Shown in pieces: positions 9,005 to 18,569 of a stretch of DNA of 64,000 nt; the stretch's first letter is position 1; every line of letters begins with the position of its first letter. The translations under genes were made by a program, and so were the position numbers. The DNA is taken from contig NZ_JAAGUY010000002.1 in NCBI RefSeq assembly GCF_010868145.1, positions 266,245-330,244 on the forward strand, written 5' to 3'. The stretch is from Nocardia cyriacigeorgica (GTDB lineage Bacteria; Actinomycetota; Actinomycetes; Mycobacteriales; Mycobacteriaceae). Under the pieces are notes generated by a model, which searched no databases, was not told the DNA's origin, and saw only the letters and a list, made by a program, of their open reading frames with translations.

Positions 9005-9868
9005 GTGTCAGCAACCTATGTGCCGCCCCTGCTGCGGCCCTTCCAGAAGCTCAAGTCCGCGGCGAATGCGCCAAAGGACATGCTGGCCCGCCTCGGCCAC
9101 CAGGTGTTCTTCTTCCTGCGCTCGCTCGGCTCGATGCCGTTGGCGTTCAAGCAGTACCCGAAGGAAGTCTGGCGGCTGCTCTCCGATGTCACCTGGGGCA
9201 ACGGCAATCTCGTCGTCGGTGGCGGCACCATCGGCGTCATCCTGATCCTGTCCGCCTTCGGCGGTATGACCGTCGGTATCCAGGGCCACACCTCGCTCAA
9301 CCTGCTCGGTCTGAGCCCGATCACCGGCGCCATCTCGGCCTTCGCGACCACCCGTGAGCTCGGCCCGCTGCTGGCGGCGCTGGCCTTCGCGGCACAGGCA
9401 GGCTGCCGCTTCACCGCGCAGCTCGGCGCCATGCGTATCTCGGAAGAGATCGACGCGCTCGAATCGGTCGCGATCCGCCCGCTGCCCTACCTGGTCAGCA
9501 CCCGGATGATCGCGGCGATGATCACCATTGTCCCGCTGTACTGCCTTGGCCTGGCCATGGCCTACATCTCCTGCGCGGTCACCGTGCAGTTGATCGGCGG
9601 CACCGACAGCGGTACCTACATGCACTACTTCTACCAATTCCTGATACCGACCGACGTGCTGTATTCGCTGCTCAAAGCGATCATCTTCGTCGCGATCACC
9701 ACGTTCATCCAGTGCTACTACGGCTTCTTCGCCTCGGGCGGACCCGAGGGTGTCGGTGTGGCAGCGGGTCGCGCGATCAAGATGTGCATCATCGTCGTCG
9801 TGTTCGCCGACCTGTTCATGACCTTGGCCATCTGGGGTGTCAACCCCGGCATCAGGATCTCGGGGTAG
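9005..9868 (+). CDS. yrbEB: YrbE/MlaE-type permease B of the mce operon
   Basis: A 287-aa partner of the preceding permease with the matching loop SEEIDALESVAIRPLPYL. The two probably form the heterodimeric channel that receives lipid from the Mce protein tube. It starts at GTG 9005, three bases after the previous stop, and the MceA gene begins four bases after its own stop, so the whole set is one transcript. The ends show no truncation. Confidence 0.95.
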   Translation: MSATYVPPLLRPFQKLKSAANAPKDMLARLGHQVFFFLRSLGSMPLAFKQYPKEVWRLLSDVTWGNGNLVVGGGTIGVILILSAFGGMTVGIQGHTSLNLLGLSPITGAISAFATTRELGPLLAALAFAAQAGCRFTAQLGAMRISEEIDALESVAIRPLPYLVSTRMIAAMITIVPLYCLGLAMAYISCAVTVQLIGGTDSGTYMHYFYQFLIPTDVLYSLLKAIIFVAITTFIQCYYGFFASGGPEGVGVAAGRAIKMCIIVVVFADLFMTLAIWGVNPGIRISG

Positions 9869-9871
9869 GCA

Positions 9872-11404
9872 ATGATCATCGATCCGAGTGGGCGCGGGCC
9901 CACCATGCGGCAGCTGCTCATCGCCGGCGTGTGCGGGCTCATCGTCTTCGCGGTCATCCTCGGCTTCCTGATGGCGCGCTATCAGGGCTACTTCGTACCC
10001 AAGGTGCTGGTCACCGCGAACCTGACCACCACAGGTGACGGGCTGCCCCAGGACGCCGACGTCAAGTTCCGCGGTGTCCTGGTCGGCGCCGTCGACAGTG
10101 TCTCGGTCGCCGCCAAGGGTGAACTGCAGGAAGTCCATATCGAGCTGAAGCCGGAGTTCGTCGACGGCATCCCGGACACCGTCACCGCGCGCGTGGTACC
10201 GAGCAACCTGTTCGCGGTGACCTCGGTCGAGCTCGTCTTCAACGGCACCTCCGACGGGCACCTCGAAGAGGGCTCGGTCATCGAGGAAGACACCAGCAAG
10301 GGCACCGTCGCGCTACAGGACACCCTCACCACGGTGCAGAACATCCTCGACCAGATCGACCCGATGCAGTTCGGCCGCGTGCTCGGCACCCTTTCCTACG
10401 CGCTCGACGGCAGCGGCAGGGTCCCCGGCTCCACCATCGAACGCCTCGATCGCTGGCTGCTCACGGTCGACGAGTCCATTCCCGATCTCGGTGCGCTGCT
10501 GGGTGATTTCTCCGCCTCGGCGCACGCGCTGAACCAGTCCGCGCCCGAACTGATGGACGTGCTGGCCAGCTCGGTCACCACCGCACGCACCATCTCCGAC
10601 CGCCGGTCCGATCTCGCTGCGCTGATCAGCGGGGCCTCGGCCACGATGGACAAGGTCAACGGACTGTTCGCGGCCAACCCGAACTCGGGTAAGGAAGTCA
10701 CCGCGGGTCTGAACGCCACCATCGGCGCGCTCGCCTCGGACCCCGCCGCGATCACCAACTCGATCGCCAACCTGAACAGCTCCACCCGGAAGCTGAACAC
10801 GGTCTTCACCTGGGGCCCGCAGCGGCAGATGGTGTGGAATGCCGGCGTGACCTTCACGCCGTGGAAGCCGAACACCGTTGCGGACTGCCCGCGCTACGGT
10901 GATCTCGCAGGCCCGAGCTGTGCCACCGCGCCCGTCGTCGCCGATCCCGGTGTGCTGCCGGAATCGATGCGGCCCGGCCGGTTGAAGTCGGCCGACGGAC
11001 TGCCCGTGCTGCCGCCGCTTCCTGGTATGCCCGCCATCCCCGGGGTGACCACGCAGGCCACCGCGCCCGCACCGGCCGCACCGACGGCGGCCATTCCGAA
11101 TCCGTTCGCGGGCACCCCGCTCGAGGGCCTGTTCCCGAACCTGCTGCCGCCCGGTGCGCCCGCGCCTGCCGCGCCGCAGCCGGATACCGCACCCGCGGCA
11201 CAGTCCGAGCAGGACACACCGGCACCCGAGGGTGACACCCAGCGTCCCGGTGTGAAGCCCGCAGCCAGGCCGATCGCCTACACCGACGATCCGGCGCTGA
11301 CCGCGATGCTCGGCCGGCGGGCCTCCACCCTCGAGTACATGATGTTGAGCACGATCCTGGAAGGCGGCACTGTGCAGGTCACCGGAGAGGGGGCCGGCCG
11401 ATGA
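9872..11404 (+). CDS. mceA: MceA (MlaD-domain protein, Pro-rich C-terminus)
   Basis: A 510-aa protein with one N-terminal TM helix (about residues 13-35), an MlaD/Mce domain (about 40-120) and a long helical Mce_C region forming the periplasmic tube. The last ~150 residues are Pro/Ala-rich (LPPLPGMPAIPG, then APAAP repeats), a disordered tail possibly passing through the wall. It is longer than MceB-D. Stop and MceB start overlap by ATGA. Confidence 0.93.
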   Translation: MIIDPSGRGPTMRQLLIAGVCGLIVFAVILGFLMARYQGYFVPKVLVTANLTTTGDGLPQDADVKFRGVLVGAVDSVSVAAKGELQEVHIELKPEFVDGIPDTVTARVVPSNLFAVTSVELVFNGTSDGHLEEGSVIEEDTSKGTVALQDTLTTVQNILDQIDPMQFGRVLGTLSYALDGSGRVPGSTIERLDRWLLTVDESIPDLGALLGDFSASAHALNQSAPELMDVLASSVTTARTISDRRSDLAALISGASATMDKVNGLFAANPNSGKEVTAGLNATIGALASDPAAITNSIANLNSSTRKLNTVFTWGPQRQMVWNAGVTFTPWKPNTVADCPRYGDLAGPSCATAPVVADPGVLPESMRPGRLKSADGLPVLPPLPGMPAIPGVTTQATAPAPAAPTAAIPNPFAGTPLEGLFPNLLPPGAPAPAAPQPDTAPAAQSEQDTPAPEGDTQRPGVKPAARPIAYTDDPALTAMLGRRASTLEYMMLSTILEGGTVQVTGEGAGR

Positions 11405-12429
11405 GTATCCGCAAACCGCTGATCGGCTTCAGCCTCTTCGCCCTGGTATCGGTTCTGGTCACCGTGGTCATCTGGAACACGCTGGCCCGCACCGTCGACG
11501 GCGATACCAACACCTACTCGGCGACCTTCACCGATGTACTCGGCCTGCGTGAGGGCGACGACGTCCGCATGGCGGGCGTGCGGGTCGGCAAGGTCGAGAA
11601 GATCGAACTCGACGACAACAACGATGCCCATGTCTCGTTCATCGTGCAGGACGAACAGACCCTGTACGGCAACACCAAGGCCCTGGTCCGCTACCAGAAC
11701 CTGATCGGTCAGCGTTACATCGCGCTGGCGCCGGGTACCGGCGGAGACGCGATCCCGTTGGAGAACAACGCGACCATCCCGTTGGAGCGCACCGAGCCGT
11801 CATTCGATATCTCGGCGCTGCTCAACGGATTCCAGCCGTTGTTCCAGGCGCTCGAGCCCGAGCAGGTCAACCGCCTGTCGGAGACGTTCGTGTTGGCATT
11901 GCAGGGTGATCGGCTCTCGCTGAGTGCGTTCATCACCCAGGCGGCGACGCTGGCCACCGATTTCGAGCGCAGGGACGCGATTCTCAGCGATGTGATCACC
12001 AACCTCAGCGGCATCATGTCGGGGTTGGCAAAACGAGGGGACGAATTGGAGACGCTGATAACCCAGACCCGGGCGCTGATCGGCGGGCTCTACGAACAGG
12101 GCCAGTCGCTGCAGCAGTCCACCGTGCAGATCGCCGACGCCACCACAGCTCTGGTCGACATGGTCGGCACCATCCAGCCGAAGCTGGACGCCGCGCAGAA
12201 GTCGACCACTGACGCGCTGACGCTGCTGCTGGCCAACGGTGCCAAGCTCGACCAGGCCGCAATCGACCTGCCGTCGGTGCTCGCCGATGTGGGCCGGTTC
12301 ACCTCTGAGGGTGCCTACGCCAACGCCTACATCTGCCGCCTCGATGTGTCCCTCTACGGAATCCTCTTCCCGCGCGGGCTGTTCTCGCAGATCGGCGGCA
12401 ACGGACAGTCGGCGGTGTGCCGCCCATGA
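11401..12429 (+). CDS. mceB: MceB
   Basis: A 342-aa Mce protein: N-terminal TM helix (about 7-28), MlaD domain with the LREGDDVRMAGVRVGKV core, and a coiled-coil-prone C-terminal half (QTRALIGGLYEQGQSLQQ region). Predicted subunit of the hexameric lipid-conducting tube. Its start overlaps the MceA stop and its stop overlaps the MceC start (ATGA both times), so subunit synthesis is translationally coupled. Confidence 0.93.
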   Translation: MSIRKPLIGFSLFALVSVLVTVVIWNTLARTVDGDTNTYSATFTDVLGLREGDDVRMAGVRVGKVEKIELDDNNDAHVSFIVQDEQTLYGNTKALVRYQNLIGQRYIALAPGTGGDAIPLENNATIPLERTEPSFDISALLNGFQPLFQALEPEQVNRLSETFVLALQGDRLSLSAFITQAATLATDFERRDAILSDVITNLSGIMSGLAKRGDELETLITQTRALIGGLYEQGQSLQQSTVQIADATTALVDMVGTIQPKLDAAQKSTTDALTLLLANGAKLDQAAIDLPSVLADVGRFTSEGAYANAYICRLDVSLYGILFPRGLFSQIGGNGQSAVCRP

Positions 12430-13418
12430 CCAAGCTCAAAACCTGGTTCAACGCCAACCGGTACTTCGGGCTCGGCATCATCGGTGCCGCGCTGGTAGCG
12501 CTGCTGGTGATCGTGTCCTCGGGCTTCCAGAGCCTCGGCCTCGGTGAGCAGAAGATCAAGGCCGAGTTCGTGCAGGCCGCCGGTATCAAGGTCGGCGACA
12601 AGGTCGACGTCGCCGGTGTTCCGGTCGGCCGGGTCGCAGGCGCCGAGCTCGAGGGCGACCACGTCGTGATCACCCTGCAGATCAACGACGATGTGAAGCT
12701 CGGCCCGGACGCGCACGCCTCCATCAAGATGGCGACGCTGCTCGGTGCCCGCTATGTGGCTCTGGAGCCGGGCGACGGCTCCGGCCTCGAGGGTGACCGG
12801 ATCCCCAAGTCCAACACCACCGTTCCCTACAACCTCGCCGATGTCGTGCAGCGCGGCACCCCGAAGTTCGAGGAACTCGATACCGCCAAGCTGGCCGAAT
12901 CGCTGAATCTGTTCAACCAGCAGCTCGGTGGTTCGCCGGAACTGATCTCGCAGGCGCTCAACAGCGTCGGCGCGCTGGCCAAGACCATCGACTCCCGCAA
13001 GACCCAGGTCGACACGCTGCTCAAGGATCTGGATCGGGTCACCACCATCCTGGCCGACAACCGCAACAGTGTGCTGCTGGTGGTCACCCAGGGTGAGGCG
13101 ATCGCCAGCCGGGTGATGGAACGGCAGAACTTGCTGCGCCAGCTGCTCGACAACGTCGCCACACTGACCGCGCAGCTGCAGCAGATCGGTGCGCAGAACG
13201 ACAACCAGTTCTCGGGCACCCTCGACCAGCTCAACACCATGGCCGCGGGCTTGCAGAAGAACAAGGACAACCTGGACCGGCTGCTGTCGATCATGCCGCC
13301 GGCGGTGCGTTACCTGGCCAATGCCTGGGGTAACGGCAACTACGCCGAGGTCGGCATCCCGTGGCTGTTCCCGGACAACTGGTTGTGCTTCGCCCAAGTC
13401 GCCGAGGGGTGCGCGTGA
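12426..13418 (+). CDS. mceC: MceC
   Basis: A 330-aa Mce protein with one N-terminal TM helix (about 10-32), an MlaD core (AAGIKVGDKVDVAGVPVGRV) and an extended helical C-terminal region. The start was set at ATG 12426, which overlaps the MceB stop by ATGA; an in-frame start 9 bp earlier lies inside mceB. The C-terminus is short, without the Pro-rich tail of MceA. Role: tube subunit, by family. Confidence 0.93.
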   Translation: MTKLKTWFNANRYFGLGIIGAALVALLVIVSSGFQSLGLGEQKIKAEFVQAAGIKVGDKVDVAGVPVGRVAGAELEGDHVVITLQINDDVKLGPDAHASIKMATLLGARYVALEPGDGSGLEGDRIPKSNTTVPYNLADVVQRGTPKFEELDTAKLAESLNLFNQQLGGSPELISQALNSVGALAKTIDSRKTQVDTLLKDLDRVTTILADNRNSVLLVVTQGEAIASRVMERQNLLRQLLDNVATLTAQLQQIGAQNDNQFSGTLDQLNTMAAGLQKNKDNLDRLLSIMPPAVRYLANAWGNGNYAEVGIPWLFPDNWLCFAQVAEGCA

Positions 13419-14497
13419 TGAGACTCAAAACGATCGCCCAGTCGATGTTCGTCGGTGCCACAGCGCTTCTGGTCGGCAGTTGCTCACTGCTGCCCGGCCC
13501 GTTGAACAACGACATCAAGATCACCGCGGACTTCGAGAACATCGCGGGTATGTACGAGGGCAACAGCATCCAGGTACTCGGCATCGATGTCGGCAAGGTC
13601 GACAAGATCGTGCCGCGCGGCACCTTCGTCGAGGTGCATATGACCCTCGACGGTGATGTGAAGTTCCCCAAGGACGCCATGGCCGTGGTGATCTCGCCGT
13701 CGATCGTCACCGATCGGCATATCGAGATCACCCCGCCCTTCACCGAGGGCGAGACACTGTCCGACGGCGATCATCTGCCGCTGGACCGCACCGATGTCCC
13801 GGTCGAACTCGACACGATGATCAAGACCATCGATCAGTTCGCCGCCGCGCTCAAGCCGGAAGAGGGCCAGGAGGGGCTCGGCCCGCTCTCGGGCCGCGTG
13901 CTGTACCCGATGCTCGACGGCAACGGTGGGAACATCCGCGACACCTTGAACGCATTGTCGAGTGCGCTCAAGGTCGGTCTGGACAACAAGGACGCGATCT
14001 CGACCATCATCATCAAGCTCAACGAGCTGACCACGATGCTGGCCGAAAACGATCAGTCGGTACGGGATTTCAGTAACCAGGCCACCCAGATGACGACGCT
14101 GCTCGCCGAGCAGGCGCCGGGTCTGCAGGCCACGCTGAACCAGCTCAACAGCTTCCTGACCAACACAAGCTCGATCTTCGCCGAGCATCAGGACCAGATC
14201 TCCGACACTCTGACCAGGATGACCGCGGTCACCGATCAGCTGCGTCAGAACGCGCGCGGGCTCACCGAAGTCATCGACGTCGCGCCGATGCTGTTGCAGA
14301 GCATCGACAAGTCGATGAACAAGGAGCTCGGCTACATCCGGCTGCACGGCCTCGTCGGCACCACCCTCGCAGGCGAGCAGATCAGCCTGTTCTGTGAGCG
14401 GATCCAGATGCGAGCCGACGGATGCCGCACCGGCCGCATGGAGGACTTCGGCCCCGATTTCGGACTCACCGCCGCACTGCTTGGACTGACGAAATGA
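13418..14497 (+). CDS. mceD: MceD, with a lipobox-like signal
   Basis: A 359-aa Mce protein. The N-terminus looks like a lipoprotein signal: basic start, hydrophobic core, then LLVGSC with Cys near residue 22, instead of a plain TM anchor. MlaD core (ENIAGMYEGNSIQVLGIDVG) follows, then the helical region. The ATG at 13418 overlaps the last base of the MceC stop and has GAGGGG 8 bp upstream; GTG at 13415 is the alternative. In mycobacterial mce operons normally only MceE is acylated, so a second lipobox is notable. Confidence 0.92.
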   Translation: MRLKTIAQSMFVGATALLVGSCSLLPGPLNNDIKITADFENIAGMYEGNSIQVLGIDVGKVDKIVPRGTFVEVHMTLDGDVKFPKDAMAVVISPSIVTDRHIEITPPFTEGETLSDGDHLPLDRTDVPVELDTMIKTIDQFAAALKPEEGQEGLGPLSGRVLYPMLDGNGGNIRDTLNALSSALKVGLDNKDAISTIIIKLNELTTMLAENDQSVRDFSNQATQMTTLLAEQAPGLQATLNQLNSFLTNTSSIFAEHQDQISDTLTRMTAVTDQLRQNARGLTEVIDVAPMLLQSIDKSMNKELGYIRLHGLVGTTLAGEQISLFCERIQMRADGCRTGRMEDFGPDFGLTAALLGLTK

Positions 14498-15597
14498 TGA
14501 ATCGAATCAGCAGACGAGCCCGCCGCAGCATGGTCGCGGTCGCGGCGGTCGGGGCCATGTCGGTGACCTCCGGCTGTGGCCTCACCGTGGAGAAGCTGCC
14601 GCTGCCCAAGCCGGGCGCCTCCGGCGACACCTACTCCCTGACCGCCGTGTTCGACAATGCGCTGAACCTGCCCGACCAGGCGAAGGTCAAGGTCGGTGGC
14701 TCCGACGTCGGTGTGGTCACCGGGATCAAGACCTCGAACTTCCAGGCGATCGTCGATATGGATATCAGCACCGATATCCAGCTCCCGGTCGGCAGCACCG
14801 CGGAACTGCGCCAGGCCACCCCGCTCGGTGACGTGTTCGTCGCGCTGTCCATGCCGCCTTCCGAACCCGGCACGCAGATGATGCAGAGCGGTGACACACT
14901 GCCGTTGGAGCAGACCTCGGCGGGTGCCACCGTCGAGGAACTGCTGCTGTCGGTGTCGCTGATGTTCAACGGCGGCGGTATCGCCCATCTCGCCAGGCTG
15001 GGCGCGGAACTCGACTCCATCGTCGGCGGGCGCAGCGATCAGGTGGTGCATCTGATCAACGAGATGACCGGCGTCGTTACGAGCCTGAACGATAATTCCG
15101 CCCATATCGACAGCGTGTTGTCCGAATTCGGCGCGCTGGCCACCACTCTGGAGTCCAGGCGCTCGGATCTCGGTCAGGTCGCCGACACCCTGCCGAACAT
15201 GATCGGCGCGGTCGCGGAGAACAACAAGGCCATCGGCGATCTGCTCACCAAGATCAGCACCGCCAGCGCTGCCCTCGGCGACTACGCCAACACCTCGGGT
15301 GGCGATCTGGCCGGCCTGCTCGACAACCTGGACAAGTTGATGGGGGCGCTGGCCGCCACCGGTGACAATTTCGGCGCGGTGCTCGACGCATTGCACGAGA
15401 TCAAACCCGGAGTCAACTCGACCTTCCGCGGCAACAGCCTCGCCGCGCAGGTCAACGTCACCAACCTCGACATCGCCTTGCTCACCGCCCCCGGCACCAG
15501 CAAGTTCTTCGATCTCAACGATCTGAACGACTTCGCAGGCAGCCTGGTCCAGGTGCTCCAGGTCGTTTACGGCCGGGTGACGGGAGGCCACCGGTGA
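14494..15597 (+). CDS. mceE: MceE lipoprotein
   Basis: A 367-aa Mce lipoprotein (LprK-type position). The signal is MMNRISRRARRS followed by a hydrophobic stretch ending VTSGC (Cys about residue 28). The MlaD core is LPDQAKVKVGGSDVGVV, followed by the long helical Mce_C region. The start at 14494 overlaps the MceD stop (ATGA). It likely closes the outer end of the tube near the mycomembrane, by analogy with known Mce complexes. Confidence 0.93.
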   Translation: MMNRISRRARRSMVAVAAVGAMSVTSGCGLTVEKLPLPKPGASGDTYSLTAVFDNALNLPDQAKVKVGGSDVGVVTGIKTSNFQAIVDMDISTDIQLPVGSTAELRQATPLGDVFVALSMPPSEPGTQMMQSGDTLPLEQTSAGATVEELLLSVSLMFNGGGIAHLARLGAELDSIVGGRSDQVVHLINEMTGVVTSLNDNSAHIDSVLSEFGALATTLESRRSDLGQVADTLPNMIGAVAENNKAIGDLLTKISTASAALGDYANTSGGDLAGLLDNLDKLMGALAATGDNFGAVLDALHEIKPGVNSTFRGNSLAAQVNVTNLDIALLTAPGTSKFFDLNDLNDFAGSLVQVLQVVYGRVTGGHR

Positions 15598-16754
15598 AAA
15601 ACCACAAGATCCTCTACTCGACCGCGGGCCTGGTACTCGTCCTGATCATCGGTGTGGCATACCTGATGGTCAACGTCATGCGGATCAACCCTTTCCGCGG
15701 GACCTACTCGGTCACGGTGACGCTGGACCGCTCCGGCGGTTTGCAGCCGGGCAACGATGTCACCCTGCGTGGTTTCCGGGTCGGTAAGGTCGATTCGATC
15801 AAGCTGATCAACGGCGGCTCGGCCATCGCGGCCACCGCCGAGATCGACGACCGCTACGACATCGCGGTGGACACCATCGTCGCGGTGCAGGCGCTGTCGG
15901 CGGCCGGTGAGCAGTACATCGACTTCCGTCCCGATACCGATCAGGCGCCGTTCCTGACCGACGGTTCGGTGATCGAGTACAACCCGGAGACCGTGCACAC
16001 CCCCACCCCGGTGTGGGCGGTGCTCGATGACACCAGCGCGCTGATCGCGCAGGTCGATCCGAAGCATTTCGATGTCATCCTGAATGAGCTCGATATCGCG
16101 CTCAGCGGTGGCCCGGATCAGCTGCGTTCGCTCATCGACGGTGTCAGCCTGGTGGTTGCGGGCCTGGATTCGTTGCTGCCGCAGACCGCGAACCTGATCG
16201 CGAACTTGCGGACCATCGCGGCGACGACGTCGAATGCCCAGCCCGACCTCGGGACGCTGACCCGCAACTCGGGTGTGCTGTTCGAGCAGTTCAACAATGC
16301 CAACGCCGAGCTGCAGTCGGTGCTCTCGCAGGCGCCCGCGCAGTTCGCCAGCCTCGGCGCGGTGCTCGATACGACCACCGATCCGATCACCGGGCTGGTC
16401 AACAACTTCGTCGCCATCACCAAGGCGGCGCAGCTGCGCACCCCCGCCATGCAGGCGCTGTTCCCGTCGCTCGAACTCGGCGGTGCGGCGCTCGGCGTGC
16501 CCGCGCACGACAACGAATTCCACACCATCCTCGACATCTGGTTGCGGCCCTACTGCCAGTACCAGTCCATTCCGGCCAGCCCGCAGGTCGTCTCCGACGG
16601 GACCATGCCGATGTGGAACTACTGCGAGAACCCGGCGCCGGGACAGCAGATTCGGGGCGCGGTGAACGCACCGCGGCCGAACATTCCGAACAACGGCTCG
16701 CATATGCCGCCGGGTGTGGATCCGAACGAACGGACCATGCCGCCGGTGCGGTAA
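15594..16754 (+). CDS. mceF: MceF
   Basis: A 386-aa Mce protein: N-terminal TM helix (about 6-27), MlaD core (SGGLQPGNDVTLRGFRVGKV), helical region, and a C-terminal globular part with Cys residues (PYCQY, NYCENP) and a Pro/Asn-rich end. GTG start overlaps the MceE stop (GTGA). It is the last of the six tube subunits. A 130-bp gap with a hairpin separates it from the Mce-associated genes. Confidence 0.93.
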   Translation: MKNHKILYSTAGLVLVLIIGVAYLMVNVMRINPFRGTYSVTVTLDRSGGLQPGNDVTLRGFRVGKVDSIKLINGGSAIAATAEIDDRYDIAVDTIVAVQALSAAGEQYIDFRPDTDQAPFLTDGSVIEYNPETVHTPTPVWAVLDDTSALIAQVDPKHFDVILNELDIALSGGPDQLRSLIDGVSLVVAGLDSLLPQTANLIANLRTIAATTSNAQPDLGTLTRNSGVLFEQFNNANAELQSVLSQAPAQFASLGAVLDTTTDPITGLVNNFVAITKAAQLRTPAMQALFPSLELGGAALGVPAHDNEFHTILDIWLRPYCQYQSIPASPQVVSDGTMPMWNYCENPAPGQQIRGAVNAPRPNIPNNGSHMPPGVDPNERTMPPVR

Positions 16755-16842
16755 CCCCGACCGGCTGATCGGTATCGCGTGCGCCGGGGCATACTCGCAG
16801 TTGAATGCCTGCGGCCCGGCGCGCGTGGCCGGACGAAATACA

Positions 16843-16864
16843 CGGCGCACTCGAATGTGCGCCG
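16843..16864 (+). terminator. hairpin between MceF and Mce-associated genes
   Basis: CGGCGCAC and its complement around a TCGAAT loop, ending 20 bp before the next start codon. No U-tract follows, so it is more likely a partial terminator or processing/stability element than a full stop. Confidence 0.45.
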
Positions 16865-16884
16865 GGAAGGTGTGAACAGTACTC

Positions 16885-17859
16885 ATGTCCAAAGATGACG
16901 CCGCTTCCGACGCGGACGCCGTGAAGGATGGCGCGACGACGGGATCGGCGGGCGACGCCGAACCCGCCGAGGCGACCACACCGGCCGCGGACGTCGACGC
17001 CGAGTCCACGGACGCTACTGAGAGTGGTGCCGACAAAGCCGAGGATTCCGGCCAGGACGAGGGCGACGCGGCGGCCGAGAACGCCGAGTCCGGCGCCGAC
17101 GAGACCGTGAAGGCCGACACCGCCGCTGCCGAGTCGAAGACCGAGGCGGCGGACGCGGATGACACCGTGAAGACCGACAAGGCCTCGGACGCCGACGCGA
17201 CGGTCGAGACCGGCAAGTCGGACGCGGATGCCGCCGACGACGCCGACAAGACCGTCAAGGTCACCAAGGCGGCCAAGAAGGACAAGGCCGCAAAGGCCGA
17301 CGACGCCACCACCGTCAAGGTGCGCACCCCCGCCGCCGCCAAGGCCGCCGAAGCCTCCGGCCGCCGCAATCCGATGATCATCGCCGCGGGCGCGGCACTC
17401 GTGCTCGCCATCGCCGCCGCGATCGCGGGCGTGGTGTTCTTCTTGCAGTCGGGCAGCCGCGAGGACGAGCTGGACACCCGCGCCGCCGCAACCAAGGCGG
17501 CCTGCGATTTCGGTAGCCAGTTCGCCACCTACAGCGGCGACAAGGTCGACGACTATCTCGCCCGGTTGAACGACACCGCCACCGGTGAGTGGAAGCAGAT
17601 GGTCGGCCAGCTCGGCCCGGATCTGAAGGCCAGGTTCGAGGGCAGGCAGGTCGACTCGAGGGCCGATGAGGTCATGTGCGGTTTCGCCTCGGGTGACGAC
17701 ACCAAGGCGACCGTGGTTCTGGTCATCGACCAGGCCTTCTCCACAGCGGATATTCCGAACTCCCCCCCTGGCAAGGTCCGGGTGGCGGCCAATGTCGAGA
17801 TGGAAGAGGTCGACGGGCGCTGGCTCGTGGCCAAGTTCGACTTCCCGGCAATGCGATAG
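16885..17859 (+). CDS. Mce-associated membrane protein with long acidic cytoplasmic tail
   Basis: A 324-aa protein in the mam position after mceF. The first ~160 residues are low-complexity, rich in Asp, Ala, Glu, Thr and Lys, with repeated DDTVKTDK, DKTVKVTKAAKK and TTVKVRT blocks. One TM helix (about 170-192) and a ~130-residue extracytoplasmic domain with the AACDFGSQFATYSG start typical of Mce-associated proteins follow. The tail has no fold I recognise; it is presumably disordered and cytoplasmic. Mam proteins stabilise Mce transporters in mycobacteria. Confidence 0.85.
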   Translation: MSKDDAASDADAVKDGATTGSAGDAEPAEATTPAADVDAESTDATESGADKAEDSGQDEGDAAAENAESGADETVKADTAAAESKTEAADADDTVKTDKASDADATVETGKSDADAADDADKTVKVTKAAKKDKAAKADDATTVKVRTPAAAKAAEASGRRNPMIIAAGAALVLAIAAAIAGVVFFLQSGSREDELDTRAAATKAACDFGSQFATYSGDKVDDYLARLNDTATGEWKQMVGQLGPDLKARFEGRQVDSRADEVMCGFASGDDTKATVVLVIDQAFSTADIPNSPPGKVRVAANVEMEEVDGRWLVAKFDFPAMR

Positions 17860-17871
17860 CCGACCGGCGTG

Positions 17872-18495
17872 ATGAAAGAGAGTGGGACCGGACCTATGGT
17901 CGAAGACGCCAACAACAGCGGCGATGAGCGCGGTCTGCTGCCCGTCGTCCTCGCGTTCGTGGCGGGTGTGGTGCTGGTGGCATTGGTCGTCACCGCCGTC
18001 GTGTTCTTCATGCAGTCGAAGGAGCGCGGCGATGAACTGGCGGCGCAGGACGAGTCGAGCCAGGCGGCCTGCGATTTCGCGCGGGTGACCAACACCTACG
18101 ACTACACGGGCAACCTCGACAGCTTCCTCCCCGAGCTCAAGGGCCGGGCGACCGAGAACGTGGTCTCGGATCTGGAGCAGAACTGGGAAGTGCTGCGCGG
18201 GATGCTCGGCGAGAACCAGGTCAAGGCGTGGGTGGACAAGTCGACCTGTGGTTTCCGTTCCGGTGACGCGGAGAACACGCAGGTGCTGGTGAACCTCAGT
18301 CTGATGAATACCAACAAGGCCACCCCCGAGCCCAAGCGCCTGGACATCGCGGTCATCGCCGGTATGGAGAAGTCGGGTGACAAGTGGCTGGTCAACAAGT
18401 GGGAGCTGGCCATGCTGCCGGGTCTCGATCCGAGTGCCACCGAGCAGCAGCCGGCCCCACCGGCTGATCAGCCCGCGCCGGAGCCCGGTAACTGA
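17872..18495 (+). CDS. Mce-associated membrane protein
   Basis: A 207-aa second Mce-associated protein: short N-terminus, one TM helix (about 25-47), then an extracytoplasmic domain with the family opening QAACDFARVTNTYDY and closing DKWLVNKWELAM, ending in a Pro-rich tail. The start is unclear: GTG 17869, ATG 17872 and ATG 17896 are all possible, and the last has the better purine-rich upstream. It follows the first mam gene by about 10 bp and is the last gene of the mce operon, closed by a strong hairpin. Confidence 0.85.
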   Translation: MKESGTGPMVEDANNSGDERGLLPVVLAFVAGVVLVALVVTAVVFFMQSKERGDELAAQDESSQAACDFARVTNTYDYTGNLDSFLPELKGRATENVVSDLEQNWEVLRGMLGENQVKAWVDKSTCGFRSGDAENTQVLVNLSLMNTNKATPEPKRLDIAVIAGMEKSGDKWLVNKWELAMLPGLDPSATEQQPAPPADQPAPEPGN

Positions 18496-18512
18496 TCTGA
18501 AGAAAGCGACCC

Positions 18513-18541
18513 CCGGCGGTGGGTCGAGCCACCACCGCCGG
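18513..18541. terminator. terminator hairpin ending the mce operon
   Basis: A perfect 10-bp stem (CCGGCGGTGG and complement) with a 9-nt loop between the mce operon and the converging RNase H gene. Confidence 0.75.
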
Positions 18542-18569
18542 AGGTCTATTCAGGTGGTCGGTACGGCGC

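Noticed and set aside
15567..17528. 653-codon open frame antisense to MceF and the first mam gene
   Set aside because: Antisense frames stay open easily in high-GC DNA; the sense genes are well supported and this translation has no domain.
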